Source: Bacillus sp. UNC41MFS5 (GTDB taxonomy: Bacteria > Bacillota > Bacilli > Bacillales_B > DSM-18226). From it: a stretch of DNA of 64,000 nt. Position 1 is the first letter of the stretch, and every line of letters begins with the position of its first letter. Below the pieces are notes generated by a model. That model made no database searches and was not told the origin of the DNA. It saw only the letters and a program-made list of their open reading frames with translations. This document shows, piece by piece, positions 1 to 9,500 of the stretch. The stretch is taken from assembly GCF_000686805.1 (NCBI RefSeq), contig NZ_JMLP01000017.1:62001-126000 (forward strand), in the 5' to 3' direction. The translations under genes were made by a program, and so were the position numbers.

Positions 1-346
1 GTTTACCAGAGGGACCGGTTGCGTTAAAGGTTTTTGGGGCTGCAGGAATAGAATACCTGGAAAAATACGGTGCAAATCCTGATATTTTTGGAAAAGTAGC
101 GGTGAAATCAAGAAATCACGCAATTAATAATCCATATTCATTGTTTACAAAAGAACTTCAATTAGAAGAGGTCATGAATTCACCAGTTATCTACCCAGGA
201 CTGACTCGGTTTATGGCATGCCCGCCGACCTGTGGAGCAGCAGCCGTCATTGTTTGTTCTGATCGTTTCGCACAAAAAAATAATATCAACCATGCGGTAA
301 AAATCATCGCTCAATCCATGACAAAAGATACACCGGAAACTTATGT
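1..346 (+). pseudogene. Thiolase (SCP-x/lipid-transfer type), 3' part of reading frame, broken
   Basis: The open frame entering from the left edge (codons from base 3) reads as the C-terminal half of a thiolase of the SCP-x/acetyl-CoA acetyltransferase group. Visible are EYLEKYGANPDIFGKVAVK, the NNPYSLF motif, a CPPTCGAAAVIV segment (normally CP-x-SDGAAA) and QSMTKDTPETY. The catalytic C-terminal GxGHP-type end is missing. Near base 346 the homology stops and, in another frame, becomes an acyl-CoA synthetase tail. The stop at 408-410 therefore lies inside foreign sequence. The likely cause is a deletion joining two neighbouring fatty-acid or side-chain degradation genes. Whether the 5' part is intact cannot be seen. 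Confidence 0.75.
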
Positions 347-721
347 GATGTCCTTATTCGGGACGAGAACGGCAACTATTATTTTGCTGATCGGAAAAAA
401 GACATCGTAAAGACAGGTGGCGAGAATGTCTCAAGTCAAGAAATTGAAAGCGTCCTAAGTCTTCATCCGGAAATACAGCAATGTGCAGTTTTCGGTGTTC
501 CTGAACCACGTTGGGGAGAAGCTGTAACCGCGGCCGTCGTTTTAAAAGATGGATCTACTCTAACAGAGGAAGAAATCATTGACTATTGCCGCCAAAAATT
601 ATCTGGCTTTAAAACACCGAAGCAAGTCGTGTTTAGGTCCAGCTTACCGACTACATCGGCTGGTAAACTACTAAAGCGAGCATTAAAGGATGAATATAAA
701 AACTTATTACTGGAAATCTAA
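347..721 (+). pseudogene. Acyl-CoA synthetase (AMP-forming), C-terminal fragment
   Basis: Reading from the codon at 347, this frame gives the C-terminal lid domain of an AMP-binding acyl-CoA ligase. DENGNYYFADRKKD is the hinge and A8 motif, KTGGENVSSQEIES follows, and GKLLKRALKDEY carries the catalytic lysine near the end. The N-terminal adenylation domain is absent. The fragment starts exactly where the thiolase frame stops resembling thiolase, in a different frame, so neither protein is produced whole. A terminator follows directly. Confidence 0.75.
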
Positions 722-735
722 AGTATCAAAGTGAG

Positions 736-764
736 GAATCCACTGCAATGGTGGATTCTTTTTT
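736..764 (+). terminator. Rho-independent terminator
   Basis: GAATCCAC (736-743) pairs with GTGGATTC (751-758), followed by a T run. It lies 14 bases after the synthetase fragment stop. Confidence 0.8.
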
Positions 765-770
765 CCCGGT

Positions 771-962
771 TCAAGAATAATAGACTTGTAAGATAGAAAG
801 AAAGCCGCCAAGAAATGGCGGCTCTCTGCTTATTGTTGGACTTGCTTTTGATGCTCCATGACCTATGACAATCATGGTCCCTACAAAATACCAATATGGG
901 GAGTCAAGTTCCACAGCAAGCAGCCATGTTCCGCCGAGGGAAATCAAAACCGCACCAATCAT
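771..962 (-). pseudogene. Small membrane-protein fragment, probably frameshifted
   Basis: The reverse strand encodes two hydrophobic stretches (MIGAVLISLGGTWLLAVEL and YWYFVGTMIVI). No family was recognised. The frame reads straight through a strong reverse-strand terminator (791-824). A one-base shift near 855 would instead give an end ...MEHQKQVQQ-stop just before that terminator, which suggests a frameshifted remnant. The open frame continues upstream of the ATG at 962 to about 1010 without a convincing start or ribosome binding site. Confidence 0.3.
791..824 (-). terminator. Terminator, reverse strand
   Basis: AGCCGCCA (803-810) and TGGCGGCT (816-823) form a perfect 8-bp stem. On the reverse strand it is followed by TTTCTTTC. 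It would end transcription of the membrane-protein fragment. Confidence 0.7.
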
Positions 963-1060
963 GGGAACATAAAGAAGAAATGCTTGTAACGAAACAAAAT
1001 ATGACGGGATGAGTTACGGTCGCAAAAACAATTTAAATGGTTCTAAATGAACGAGTAGTA

Positions 1061-1113
1061 TACCTAGACATTCTATATATATTGATTTAGAATAAACCTA
1101 GAATGTCTAGGTA
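1061..1113 (+). terminator. Perfect 15-bp inverted repeat before the 1140 gene (terminator or attenuator)
   Basis: TACCTAGACATTCTA (1061-1075) is exactly complementary to 1099-1113, with a 23-base AT-rich loop, and is followed by TTGTTTTTTCTT. It ends 26 bases before the start codon at 1140, so it is either the end of an upstream transcript or a leader attenuator of the next gene. Confidence 0.6.
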
Positions 1114-1139
1114 TTGTTTTTTCTTGATGGGGGATTAAA

Positions 1140-1649
1140 ATGCATAGAAAAATAATATTGATTATTGTACTACTTTTATTGGCAACTTCTATTGTAATAG
1201 TAAAACCATCTTTAACTCGTTCATTCCATTATCTCATTACATCAAGCACAAACTTTAAGAATGAAAATATAAATGGTCTACAATTGTTTGATAACATACA
1301 CGACAAAAAATTCTTAAATATATACGATGAACAAACCACTAAAAGCCAAGATAATAACCTCTATAATTATTATGAGATTCAAGACGGAGTAGAAATTGCA
1401 ACTAATGATAAAGGAGATATTTTAAGATTTATTATTGAAACGGGAATTCCAACTGCAAAAGGAATAGAAATCGGAAATTCTATTGATAAAGCAAAGGATT
1501 TATATGGAAAAAATTATTATAAACGTGTAGAACAAGGTGTCGATATTATTGGCTATGTGGATAAAAAACACCACCAATCTCTCGAATTTTGGTATAACCC
1601 TCAAAATAAAATCATCATGTATCGGTTAGATGACAATTCGATGAAATAG
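1140..1649 (+). CDS. Hypothetical exported or membrane-anchored protein
   Basis: This is a 169-residue protein with a basic MHRK start and one hydrophobic segment (about residues 4-22), which looks like an uncleaved signal anchor. The rest is a polar extracellular domain. The segment GIEIGNSIDKAKDLYGKNYY (about residues 110-130) resembles the 'G-x-S-x-x-x-A-x-x-x-YG' signature of small Bacillus surface proteins, but I do not recognise the family. A GGGGG-type ribosome binding site precedes the ATG. The gene is flanked by an inverted repeat upstream and a terminator downstream, so it is probably transcribed alone. Base composition is very AT-rich. Confidence 0.7.
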   Translation: MHRKIILIIVLLLLATSIVIVKPSLTRSFHYLITSSTNFKNENINGLQLFDNIHDKKFLNIYDEQTTKSQDNNLYNYYEIQDGVEIATNDKGDILRFIIETGIPTAKGIEIGNSIDKAKDLYGKNYYKRVEQGVDIIGYVDKKHHQSLEFWYNPQNKIIMYRLDDNSMK

Positions 1650-1651
1650 AA

Positions 1652-1683
1652 AAAAATAGCACGCTTATCCGTGCTATTTTTTG
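1652..1683 (+). terminator. Rho-independent terminator
   Basis: AAAAATAGCACG and CGTGCTATTTTTT pair around a short loop directly after the stop at 1649. Confidence 0.85.
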
Positions 1684-1817
1684 TGCAATACGGAATCCAA
1701 AAATCTGTTTTTTGAGTTTGTATTCCAGACAAATGCGCCATATGGAAGGAGCAAAACATGGCAAAGTAAGAGGGATCGTAGTTAAGTTAAATATTGGGGG
1801 GGAGGAGAACTCAATTT

Positions 1818-2255
1818 ATGGAAATAAGAAAACCAAACGATTCAGAATATAAAAAGATTTTATCACTTTCACCACAAGCCTTATTAGATGGTACATTAGG
1901 CGAGTCAAAACCGTCAGATGAAAAAGTTAAACAACTTATTGAACCATTATTGGAGAAAGGAAGCTATTATTTAATAGCAACTGAAGGCGATATTCTAATG
2001 GGCTGGATTCTTATAGGAACAAGTAAAGACCCATTTACTGAAAAGATTTATGGATTTATTTATGAACTTTTTGTATTAGAAGAATTTAGAGGAAATGGAA
2101 TTTCAAAAAGATTGATGGAGACTGGTATTGAACAGCTTAAACAAGCTGGATATTCAGAGGTTCGTTTAAGTGTATATGCAGGAAATCAAGCCATTAAACT
2201 GTATGAAAAATTGGGATTTAAAAATAGAACCATTACCATGAGTATGCCCATTTAA
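1818..2255 (+). CDS. GNAT family N-acetyltransferase
   Basis: This is a 145-residue acetyl-CoA-dependent acyltransferase of unknown substrate. The acetyl-CoA pyrophosphate-binding motif is visible as EEFRGNGISKRLME (about residues 90-103), and the final strand/helix AIKLYEKLGFKNRT is typical of the fold. An in-frame ATG exists at 1794, but the strong GGAGGAG at 1801-1807 fixes the start at 1818 (protein begins MEIRKPND). It is a single gene, and a long palindrome lies about 90 bases downstream. Confidence 0.85.
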   Translation: MEIRKPNDSEYKKILSLSPQALLDGTLGESKPSDEKVKQLIEPLLEKGSYYLIATEGDILMGWILIGTSKDPFTEKIYGFIYELFVLEEFRGNGISKRLMETGIEQLKQAGYSEVRLSVYAGNQAIKLYEKLGFKNRTITMSMPI

Positions 2256-2341
2256 AATAACTATCTTTATTTAACAGCTAATAAGATGGTTTAAGGACTG
2301 TCGTTAATTGGGCAAAGATGATAATTATCTTAACAATTTGT

Positions 2342-2390
2342 AAAACAGTGCCTGGCACCACCTTAATTAGGTGGTGTCAGGCACTGTTTT
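2342..2390. repeat. 49-bp palindrome containing CAGTGCCTGGCACC
   Basis: Two 22-base arms (2342-2363 and 2369-2390) differ at one position (a G-T pair in RNA) and surround TAATT. The outer arms end in AAAA/TTTT, so it can act as a terminator in either direction. From memory, CAGTGCCTGGCACC cores recur in intergenic regions of many Bacillaceae genomes, so this may be a mobile palindromic repeat. No second copy was seen in this window. Confidence 0.7.
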
Positions 2391-2451
2391 AAATTCAGGT
2401 GTTTGAATTTAAAGTTGTGATTGTAGTATCGTATACACGAGGAGTGATAGC

Positions 2452-3204
2452 ATGAACGAAACCATTCAATTATTAAAAAATCATCGCTCAGTTAGGGACT
2501 TCGACACTGAAAAAGAGGTAAGCGAAGCGCAAATCGAAGTAATTATTGAGGCGGCTTTGGCTGGTCCCAATTGGATTAACGGTCAGCAGGTGACAGTGAT
2601 TGAAGTCAGAGATCCTGAAAGGAAAGCAGCATTAGCTAAAGCGGCAGGTAACCAACGGTGGATTGAGGAAGCTCCCGTGTTTCTCGTGTTTTGCATGGAT
2701 TTTTATCGGGCGAAACTGGCTGCAGAAAAAAATGGGACGGAATTTAAAATTGTCGAGGACTTAGAAGCTATTATGGTTGGTTCAACAGATGTAGGGATCG
2801 CTCTGGGAAGCGCAGTAATAGGGGCTGAATCGATGGGGCTCGGGATCGTTCCTATCGGAGGATTACGGAGAAATCCCCAAACCTTTGTAGATCTTTTAAA
2901 TCTTCCAGAATATGTTTTCCCCATCTCAGGTCTGGTTGTTGGATATCCACGATCTGTCCCCGAACAAAAACCAAGGCTGCCAATGAAGGCAACCCTTCAG
3001 AAAGAACAGTATGATACAAATTTTCAAAAGGAAGAGATTGATCAATATGATCAAACGATATCATCCTATATGTCTGAACGGACGAACGGGAAAGATACCA
3101 GCGATTGGTCAAGTAAAGTCGCTCAATTTTATGATACTGGTTTTGACCAATATGCAAAGAATTCCAGTCCTACGGTGAAAAATCAGAGGTTCCGATATAA
3201 GTAA
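2452..3204 (+). CDS. NADPH-dependent oxidoreductase, NfrA-type nitroreductase
   Basis: This 250-residue FMN protein belongs to the nitroreductase superfamily. It should reduce nitro compounds, quinones or flavin with NADPH in the cytosol. The N-terminal NHRSVRDF is the FMN-phosphate binding motif, and GSTDVGIALGSAVIGAESMG (about 104-123) and GIVPIGGLRRNP are the characteristic flavin/dimer segments. The length matches NfrA/YcnD proteins of Bacillus (about 250). The ATG is preceded by ACGAGGAGTG. It is monocistronic, with its own terminator. Oxidative-stress control is usual for the family, but no operator was identified here. Confidence 0.85.
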   Translation: MNETIQLLKNHRSVRDFDTEKEVSEAQIEVIIEAALAGPNWINGQQVTVIEVRDPERKAALAKAAGNQRWIEEAPVFLVFCMDFYRAKLAAEKNGTEFKIVEDLEAIMVGSTDVGIALGSAVIGAESMGLGIVPIGGLRRNPQTFVDLLNLPEYVFPISGLVVGYPRSVPEQKPRLPMKATLQKEQYDTNFQKEEIDQYDQTISSYMSERTNGKDTSDWSSKVAQFYDTGFDQYAKNSSPTVKNQRFRYK

Positions 3205-3269
3205 AAAAATAGATTTCCTACAAACGCCTTCACACAAAAAAGGCTAAAAAATCACCAAAATGCAAAAAG

Positions 3270-3303
3270 CGCCTTCAAAAATCAAATTTGGAGGCGTTTT
3301 TTT
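3270..3303 (+). terminator. Rho-independent terminator
   Basis: CGCCTTCAAA (3270-3279) pairs with TTTGGAGGCG (3287-3296), with one G-T pair, and is followed by TTTTTTT. Confidence 0.8.
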
Positions 3304-3551
3304 GCCGTTTCGCTCTAAAAATGCCCTCAAAAATATGAAAAATGAAAGTTTTCTATACTGTCAATCTCGATATTGTAGAAGTGCTGAAGATGAGTACAAG
3401 GCATAAAGAATGAAGATTGGTGGAGTTAAACCGTGCGGTAAGAATGTTGATTTGATCACATTAACCACTCTTTTGCATATTTTCCAGCCGGAATGGGCAA
3501 TTTTTATCAGTATAATACCTTGGTGAAAAATGCTTTTTTGGGGGGAATAAT

Positions 3552-6500
3552 TTGATTTTTAATAAAGAGCAGCTAAGAGAAGAAGCGCATAAAACAGCAT
3601 TAACCCACGATCCTTACATAAGTCGAAAGAAATCAACACGCTTTATACGGTCAAATGAGTCGGACTTTGAGAAATTGCGCAACTTTGTTAACGACTTAAG
3701 AGATAATTGTTCATCCTGTTCACAGCCAGCCGAAGATTGGTTACTAGATAACGCGGAATTTTTGGAAGAGCAGGTGCTTGTAGTAAACCAAGAGTTAACG
3801 AAAAAGTTTGTTAACTCTTTACCCCACCTAAAAAAAACGGGGGATTCTAGAGTTTATTCTATTTGTACAGACTATCTTCAATTTAACGACGGGCATTTAG
3901 ATATGGATTCATATATTTCCTATCTACAGTCTTATCAGGAAGTTTCCGTACTGACAATGGGTGAAGTTTGGGCTGTGCCGCTTATTATGAGGGTGGCTTT
4001 GATTCGTCGGTTGGCCGAAATCATGGATACAGTCAAGGAAAGACGCGATGTTTGTGTGTTGGTTGAAAAGTTACTTACCGATATCAAGACCACAGAGATC
4101 ACGCCAGAAAAACTGAAGCAAGTATTAGAGGAAGCTGGACAAGATATGCCTCTTTCTGGACCGATGATTGTCCATTTGGTAAAACATCTGCGCGAACGAG
4201 CTGATTATACTGCAACAGTCGGTGAATGGCTCATTTGCAAATTGGAGAATGGACCAGAGAGCCTTGATCACATATTGTCATATGAATATCAGCTCCAAGC
4301 AGCCTTTCAAGTAACAACAGGTAACCTGATCACTAGCTTGCGTAAGCTTTCTCGATGGGACTGGAAGGAAACCTTTGAGCAAATTAGCATGGTTGAGCAA
4401 TCACTAAGGAAAGAGAGGACTGGCCTTTATGCGCAACTTGATTTCTCTAGTCGTGATACTCTTCGAAAGAGGGTCGAGAGGCTTTCGAGACGTTTAAATC
4501 TGCCGGAAAATCTTGTGGCAGCACAGGCAGTGGAGCTCGCGGATAAATATGGAGAGAAACTATCAGGTGAGGAATCGCAAGAACAGGAAAATAGCGAGGA
4601 ACGAGCAGATACATATGGAAAGGAACTTAACGAAAAATATAGCAAGGATAAAAATCGTCAATTATTTGTTGCCTATTACTTTTTAGATCCCAATGGCATG
4701 ATGCAATTGAGACAAGCGTTAAAAATGTGTGGTAAGCCACGAGCTCTCCCAGAAACAGGGATAATGCGCCGAGCCACAGGGACCTATTTTAATATGTTAG
4801 CAGTATACTTCGCTGTGTTCTTGATTGGCTTTTCAATATGGATAGGTTGGGATGAATTTTTTACACCGCTTCAATGGCTTGCTATTCTAGGAACTCTTTT
4901 GTTCCCAGTGACAGAATGGGCGGTTACTTCAGCTCATTGGTTTATTGAACGAGTCAAAAGTCCAGTCCCATTATTGAGATTTGATTTTTCAAAAGGAATT
5001 TCCGCTGATGCGAAAACGATTGTGGTGATTCCAGTCATCTGGTCATCGATAACAGAAGTAAAAGAGTTGACGGACCGGCTTGAATTGCATTATTTGGCGA
5101 ATCGGGATTCCAATCTCCACTTTGCGTTACTTGGCGACTTCCAGGATGCGGAGACAGAGTCTCTCGAACAGGATGAAGTCATTTTAACAGCGGCTAAAAA
5201 AGAAATTGAACGATTGCGAACTACCTATTCCAGCACAAACTTTCATCTCTTTCAGAGAAAGCGGCAATGGAACCCGTCAGAGGGTGTTTGGATGGGATGG
5301 GAGAGAAAGCGTGGAAAGCTAGTCGAATTTGTAGAGCTTCTAAAAGGGAGAAAGGATACAAGCTTTGCTTTATTAAAAGCCGATTTGACTACCCTTCAGG
5401 ATGTGCGTTATATCATTACTCTCGATTCTGATACGCAGCTTCCACTGGAAAGCGCCCAGCGAATGATTGGGACACTGCATCTACCCTATAATCAACCGAT
5501 CCTAAATGATACAAAGACAAGAGTAATCGAGGGCTACGGGGTGCTTCAACCAAGACTCAGTATGAGTCATGAGGCCTCAATGAAATCGCGTTTTGCCAGA
5601 CTATTTTCAGCAGATCCAGGGTTTGATCCATATGCGTTTGCCGTTTCTGATCCGTATCAAGATGCACTGGGTCAGGGGATTTTCACTGGAAAAGGAATAT
5701 TTAATGTGGATGCGTTTTATCAAGTGCTATGTGAACGGATTCCGGATAACCGGGTGTTGAGTCATGATTTACTTGAAGGAAGTTTCCTGCGTGCAGGCCT
5801 ACTTTCCGATATTGAATTAATTGATCATTATCCAGCGAAGTTTATCGTCTTTCAAAAGCGGCTGCATCGCTGGGTAAGAGGAGATTGGCAGCTATTACTA
5901 TGGTTGCTGCCAAGAGTGAAGAACCGAAGAGGTGAACTGCTGCCAGTCGATATGTCTGTACTGACTAAGTGGCAGATCATTGATAATATACGGCGGAGTC
6001 TAATGTCTACGTCACTATTTATTACCACTCTATTAGCAGTCACGATCCTTCCGGGATCACCTTTACGCTGGATCGCATTGGTGACTGCGACATGGTTCTT
6101 GCCGATTCTTCGCCAGCTTGTTACCTTTCAGACAAGTTTAATGAATCTGCGTAGTATTTTAAACACGGCGGCTCAAGTCTTGTTAGGGATTGTTACCATG
6201 CCGTTTCAAATAGTCCTTTTGCTTGATGCTATTGTGAGATCGTTGTATCGTTTATTGTTTTCAAAAAAACGGATGCTCGAGTGGGTCTCAACAGATGAAG
6301 TAAATCGTAATAGCGAACGGAAGGGAACTCCTTTGCTCCAATCCATGTTAGGAGGTTATGTTCTTTGTCTTTTGTTCTTGGCGGCAACCTTATTTAATGG
6401 AAATACAGTGGTACAGATCATTGGGCTTACATTAACTGTGATGTGGATATGTGCTCCACTTGTCATAAGGTGGCTCGATCAGCCGTCTCCACAGGAACGT

Positions 6501-9500
6501 ATGGCATTTTCGGAAGAGGAGCTCGAAGAATTAACGAACCTGGCTCAGCAAATATGGTCTTTTTATGAAGATTTTGTTACTGAAAAAGAGAACTGGCTGC
6601 CGCCTGACAATGTGCAAATGGAACCGCAGAACGGGGTAGCGCATCGAACCTCTCCTACCAATATCGGGATGTATCTTACCTGCGCTTTAGCGGCGAGGGA
6701 TTTTGCGTTTATTGATACCCCTGGATTAATTTTGCGGTTGGAGCGGACATTGGAGACACTTGAGCGGATGGAAAAGTGGGAAGGGCATTTATACAATTGG
6801 TATGACACGGAGACACTGAACCCGTTATCGCCGAAGTATATATCAACAGTTGATTCAGGAAATTTAGTCGGCTGTCTGATTACGGTAAAGGAAGGCTTAG
6901 CTGAGTGGCTAGAATCTTTTGATAAAAAAGAAACTCCGATTTACCACTTTCATAACGATGAAAAACTGAAAACTGCTTTTTCCGAAGAAATCGCACCAGA
7001 TGTCTCGAGACAACGAAGTGGTAAGAAGGCAAATATTATTTGGCGCGATAGGGGTCATGTGTTGCTTAAACGGATCGAAAAATTGATTGAGGAAACCAAT
7101 TTCCAGCCACTATTTGATCATAGAGCTAATCTTTTTTCCTTAGGATACCATGCTGATCGAAATACACAGGATGAGGTGCTGTATGATTTAATGGCGTCTG
7201 AGGCAAGAATTGCTAGCTTTGTCGCGATTGCGCTTGGTCAAGTGTCTGTGTCCCATTGGCATGTACTTGGAAGAACGATGACAAGAGTGGGAAAACGGCC
7301 CGTCCTTTTATCCTGGTCTGGAACCATGTTTGAATTTTTAATGCCATGGCTGTTAATGAGGACCTATCGAAATACCTTGTGGGAAAAGACGTATGCTGCG
7401 GTTGTGGATCGCCAAATTCAATACGCACACCAGCGAGGAGTGCCATTCGGAATCTCTGAGTCAGGCTATTATGCGTTTGATTATCAAATGAATTACCAAT
7501 ATCGGGCCTTCGGTGTCCCGGGTCTCGGATTTAAACGGGGACTTGAACAAGATTTAGTTACTGCACCTTACGCAACGATTATGGCTCTGCCATTTGCAAA
7601 GGATCAGGCTTTGGCTGCTTTGAAAAAAATAGAGCAGTTAAATGGTCGAGGTAAATATGGCTTTTATGAAGCAATGGATTTTACGCAAGAACGGCTCCCT
7701 AATGGTAAGCAACATCAGGTGATTCAAAGTTTTATGGCCCATCATCAAGGGATGAGTTTCCTAACCCTGGCGAACCTATTGCTGCCAAAAACAATGGTAG
7801 AGAGATTCCATCGGAACAAACAAATCCGTTCAGCAGAATTACTTTTACAAGAGCGGATTCCTAAAACGCCGAAGTATATTAAGCATCCAGCCTTGGGACG
7901 TGTGCACAAGCCTTATTCCAAAACTGCTCAGGATGTTCCAACTGTAAGAGAATATATTTCACCTGACACAAAGGTTCCTGAGGTCAGCGTTCTCTCAAAT
8001 GGTTCATTCACAACAGTGGTAACGAATACCGGCAGTGGTTTTAGCCAGTACAAAGGCTTATTGCTCTCTAGATGGCGCGAGGACCCGGTAATGGATCCAT
8101 GGGGGAGCTATGTTTATATAAGGGATATCTCCCAAGATAAATTATGGTCGCCGTCGTACCAACCATGCCGAGTGAATTCTCCGGAACAACACGTAAAATT
8201 TGAATTAGATCGTGCTACGTATATGCGGGAGGATGGAGAGGTTAAGACAAGTATGGAGATTTGCGTTTCATCGGAATGGAATGCGGAGCTGCGTAGAATA
8301 ACATTAACCAATAGCGGTGACGAAGCAAAAGTTTTGGAGGTTACTACTTTTGTTGAGCTTGCTTTGTCCAATCCTATCGCAGATGCTGCCCATACTGCCT
8401 TTAGCAAGCTTTTTATTCGGACGGCTTTCGATGCTGGATCAGGCTGCCTTATCGCTGGCCGAAGACCTCGTGAAGCAAAGGACCAGACACTCTGGTCGGC
8501 ACATTCACTCATGGTGGAGGGGGATACCCTTGGATCGGTAGAATTTGAAACAGACCGCGCTAGCTTTATTGGCCGGGGCTATCGGCTATCCGATCCCCAA
8601 GGAATCCGGTCTCGCCTACGTGGTAAGGTTGGTTCAGTGGCCGATCCAGCCTTTGTGATGAGACGGCGGATCTGTATTGAACCTGGCAAAGAAATTCGAT
8701 TAGTGGCCGTCACTTCGGTTAGTGAGACAAAGGAAGATGCAATCGAAATTGTCCGTAAGTTTGCTCCTAATCAAGCTGTGGAACGGGCGTTTCAATTATC
8801 ATGGAACCGAGGACAGATTGAAATTCGTAATCTGCATTTAACGAATCGAGAGGCAACTGATTTTCAAAGGCTGGTAGGTCATATTTTATATACTCCTCCA
8901 CTTAAAGAGGGCCGTGGAGAAAATATTTCAATCAATACAAAAGGTCAGTCTGGACTATGGAGTTTTGGGGTATCTGGTGATCGACCGATCGTCCTCGTCC
9001 GAATTGAAGACCGAAGCCAAATGCCGTTCGTTGTAAAAATGTTAACAGGTCATGAATACATAAGGAGACTTGGTCTTTTATTCGATCTTGTTCTCCTTAA
9101 CGAATCGGAGGAAGGCTATCAACAATTCTTGCAAGAAGCACTTCAGCAGGCGGCAGAACAAGGAGTGGACCGTTTTGGTGCAGGTTTATCTGGAGTATAT
9201 GTGATTGCCTCTAATCAATTGGCTGCGGAGGACAAAGCATTGTTAATGGCCGTAGCTCGTGTCGAGTTCCGCGCAGGCGGTGCTAGTATAGAAACGCAAA
9301 TGCGATTGCCTAAGGTTGAAACAGAAAATGAACCGCTTAGGTCTGAAACGAAGAATGGGCTGCCGGACCAACTTAATCCGGTGTCTTCTGCAAGAAATAA
9401 GTACGTTTTTTCTGGTCAAACCATCCAAGTGGAAACGAAGGATTGGTTATTTTTCAACGGGTGGGGCGGGTTTTCCCCCGATGGAAAAGAGTACCGGCTC

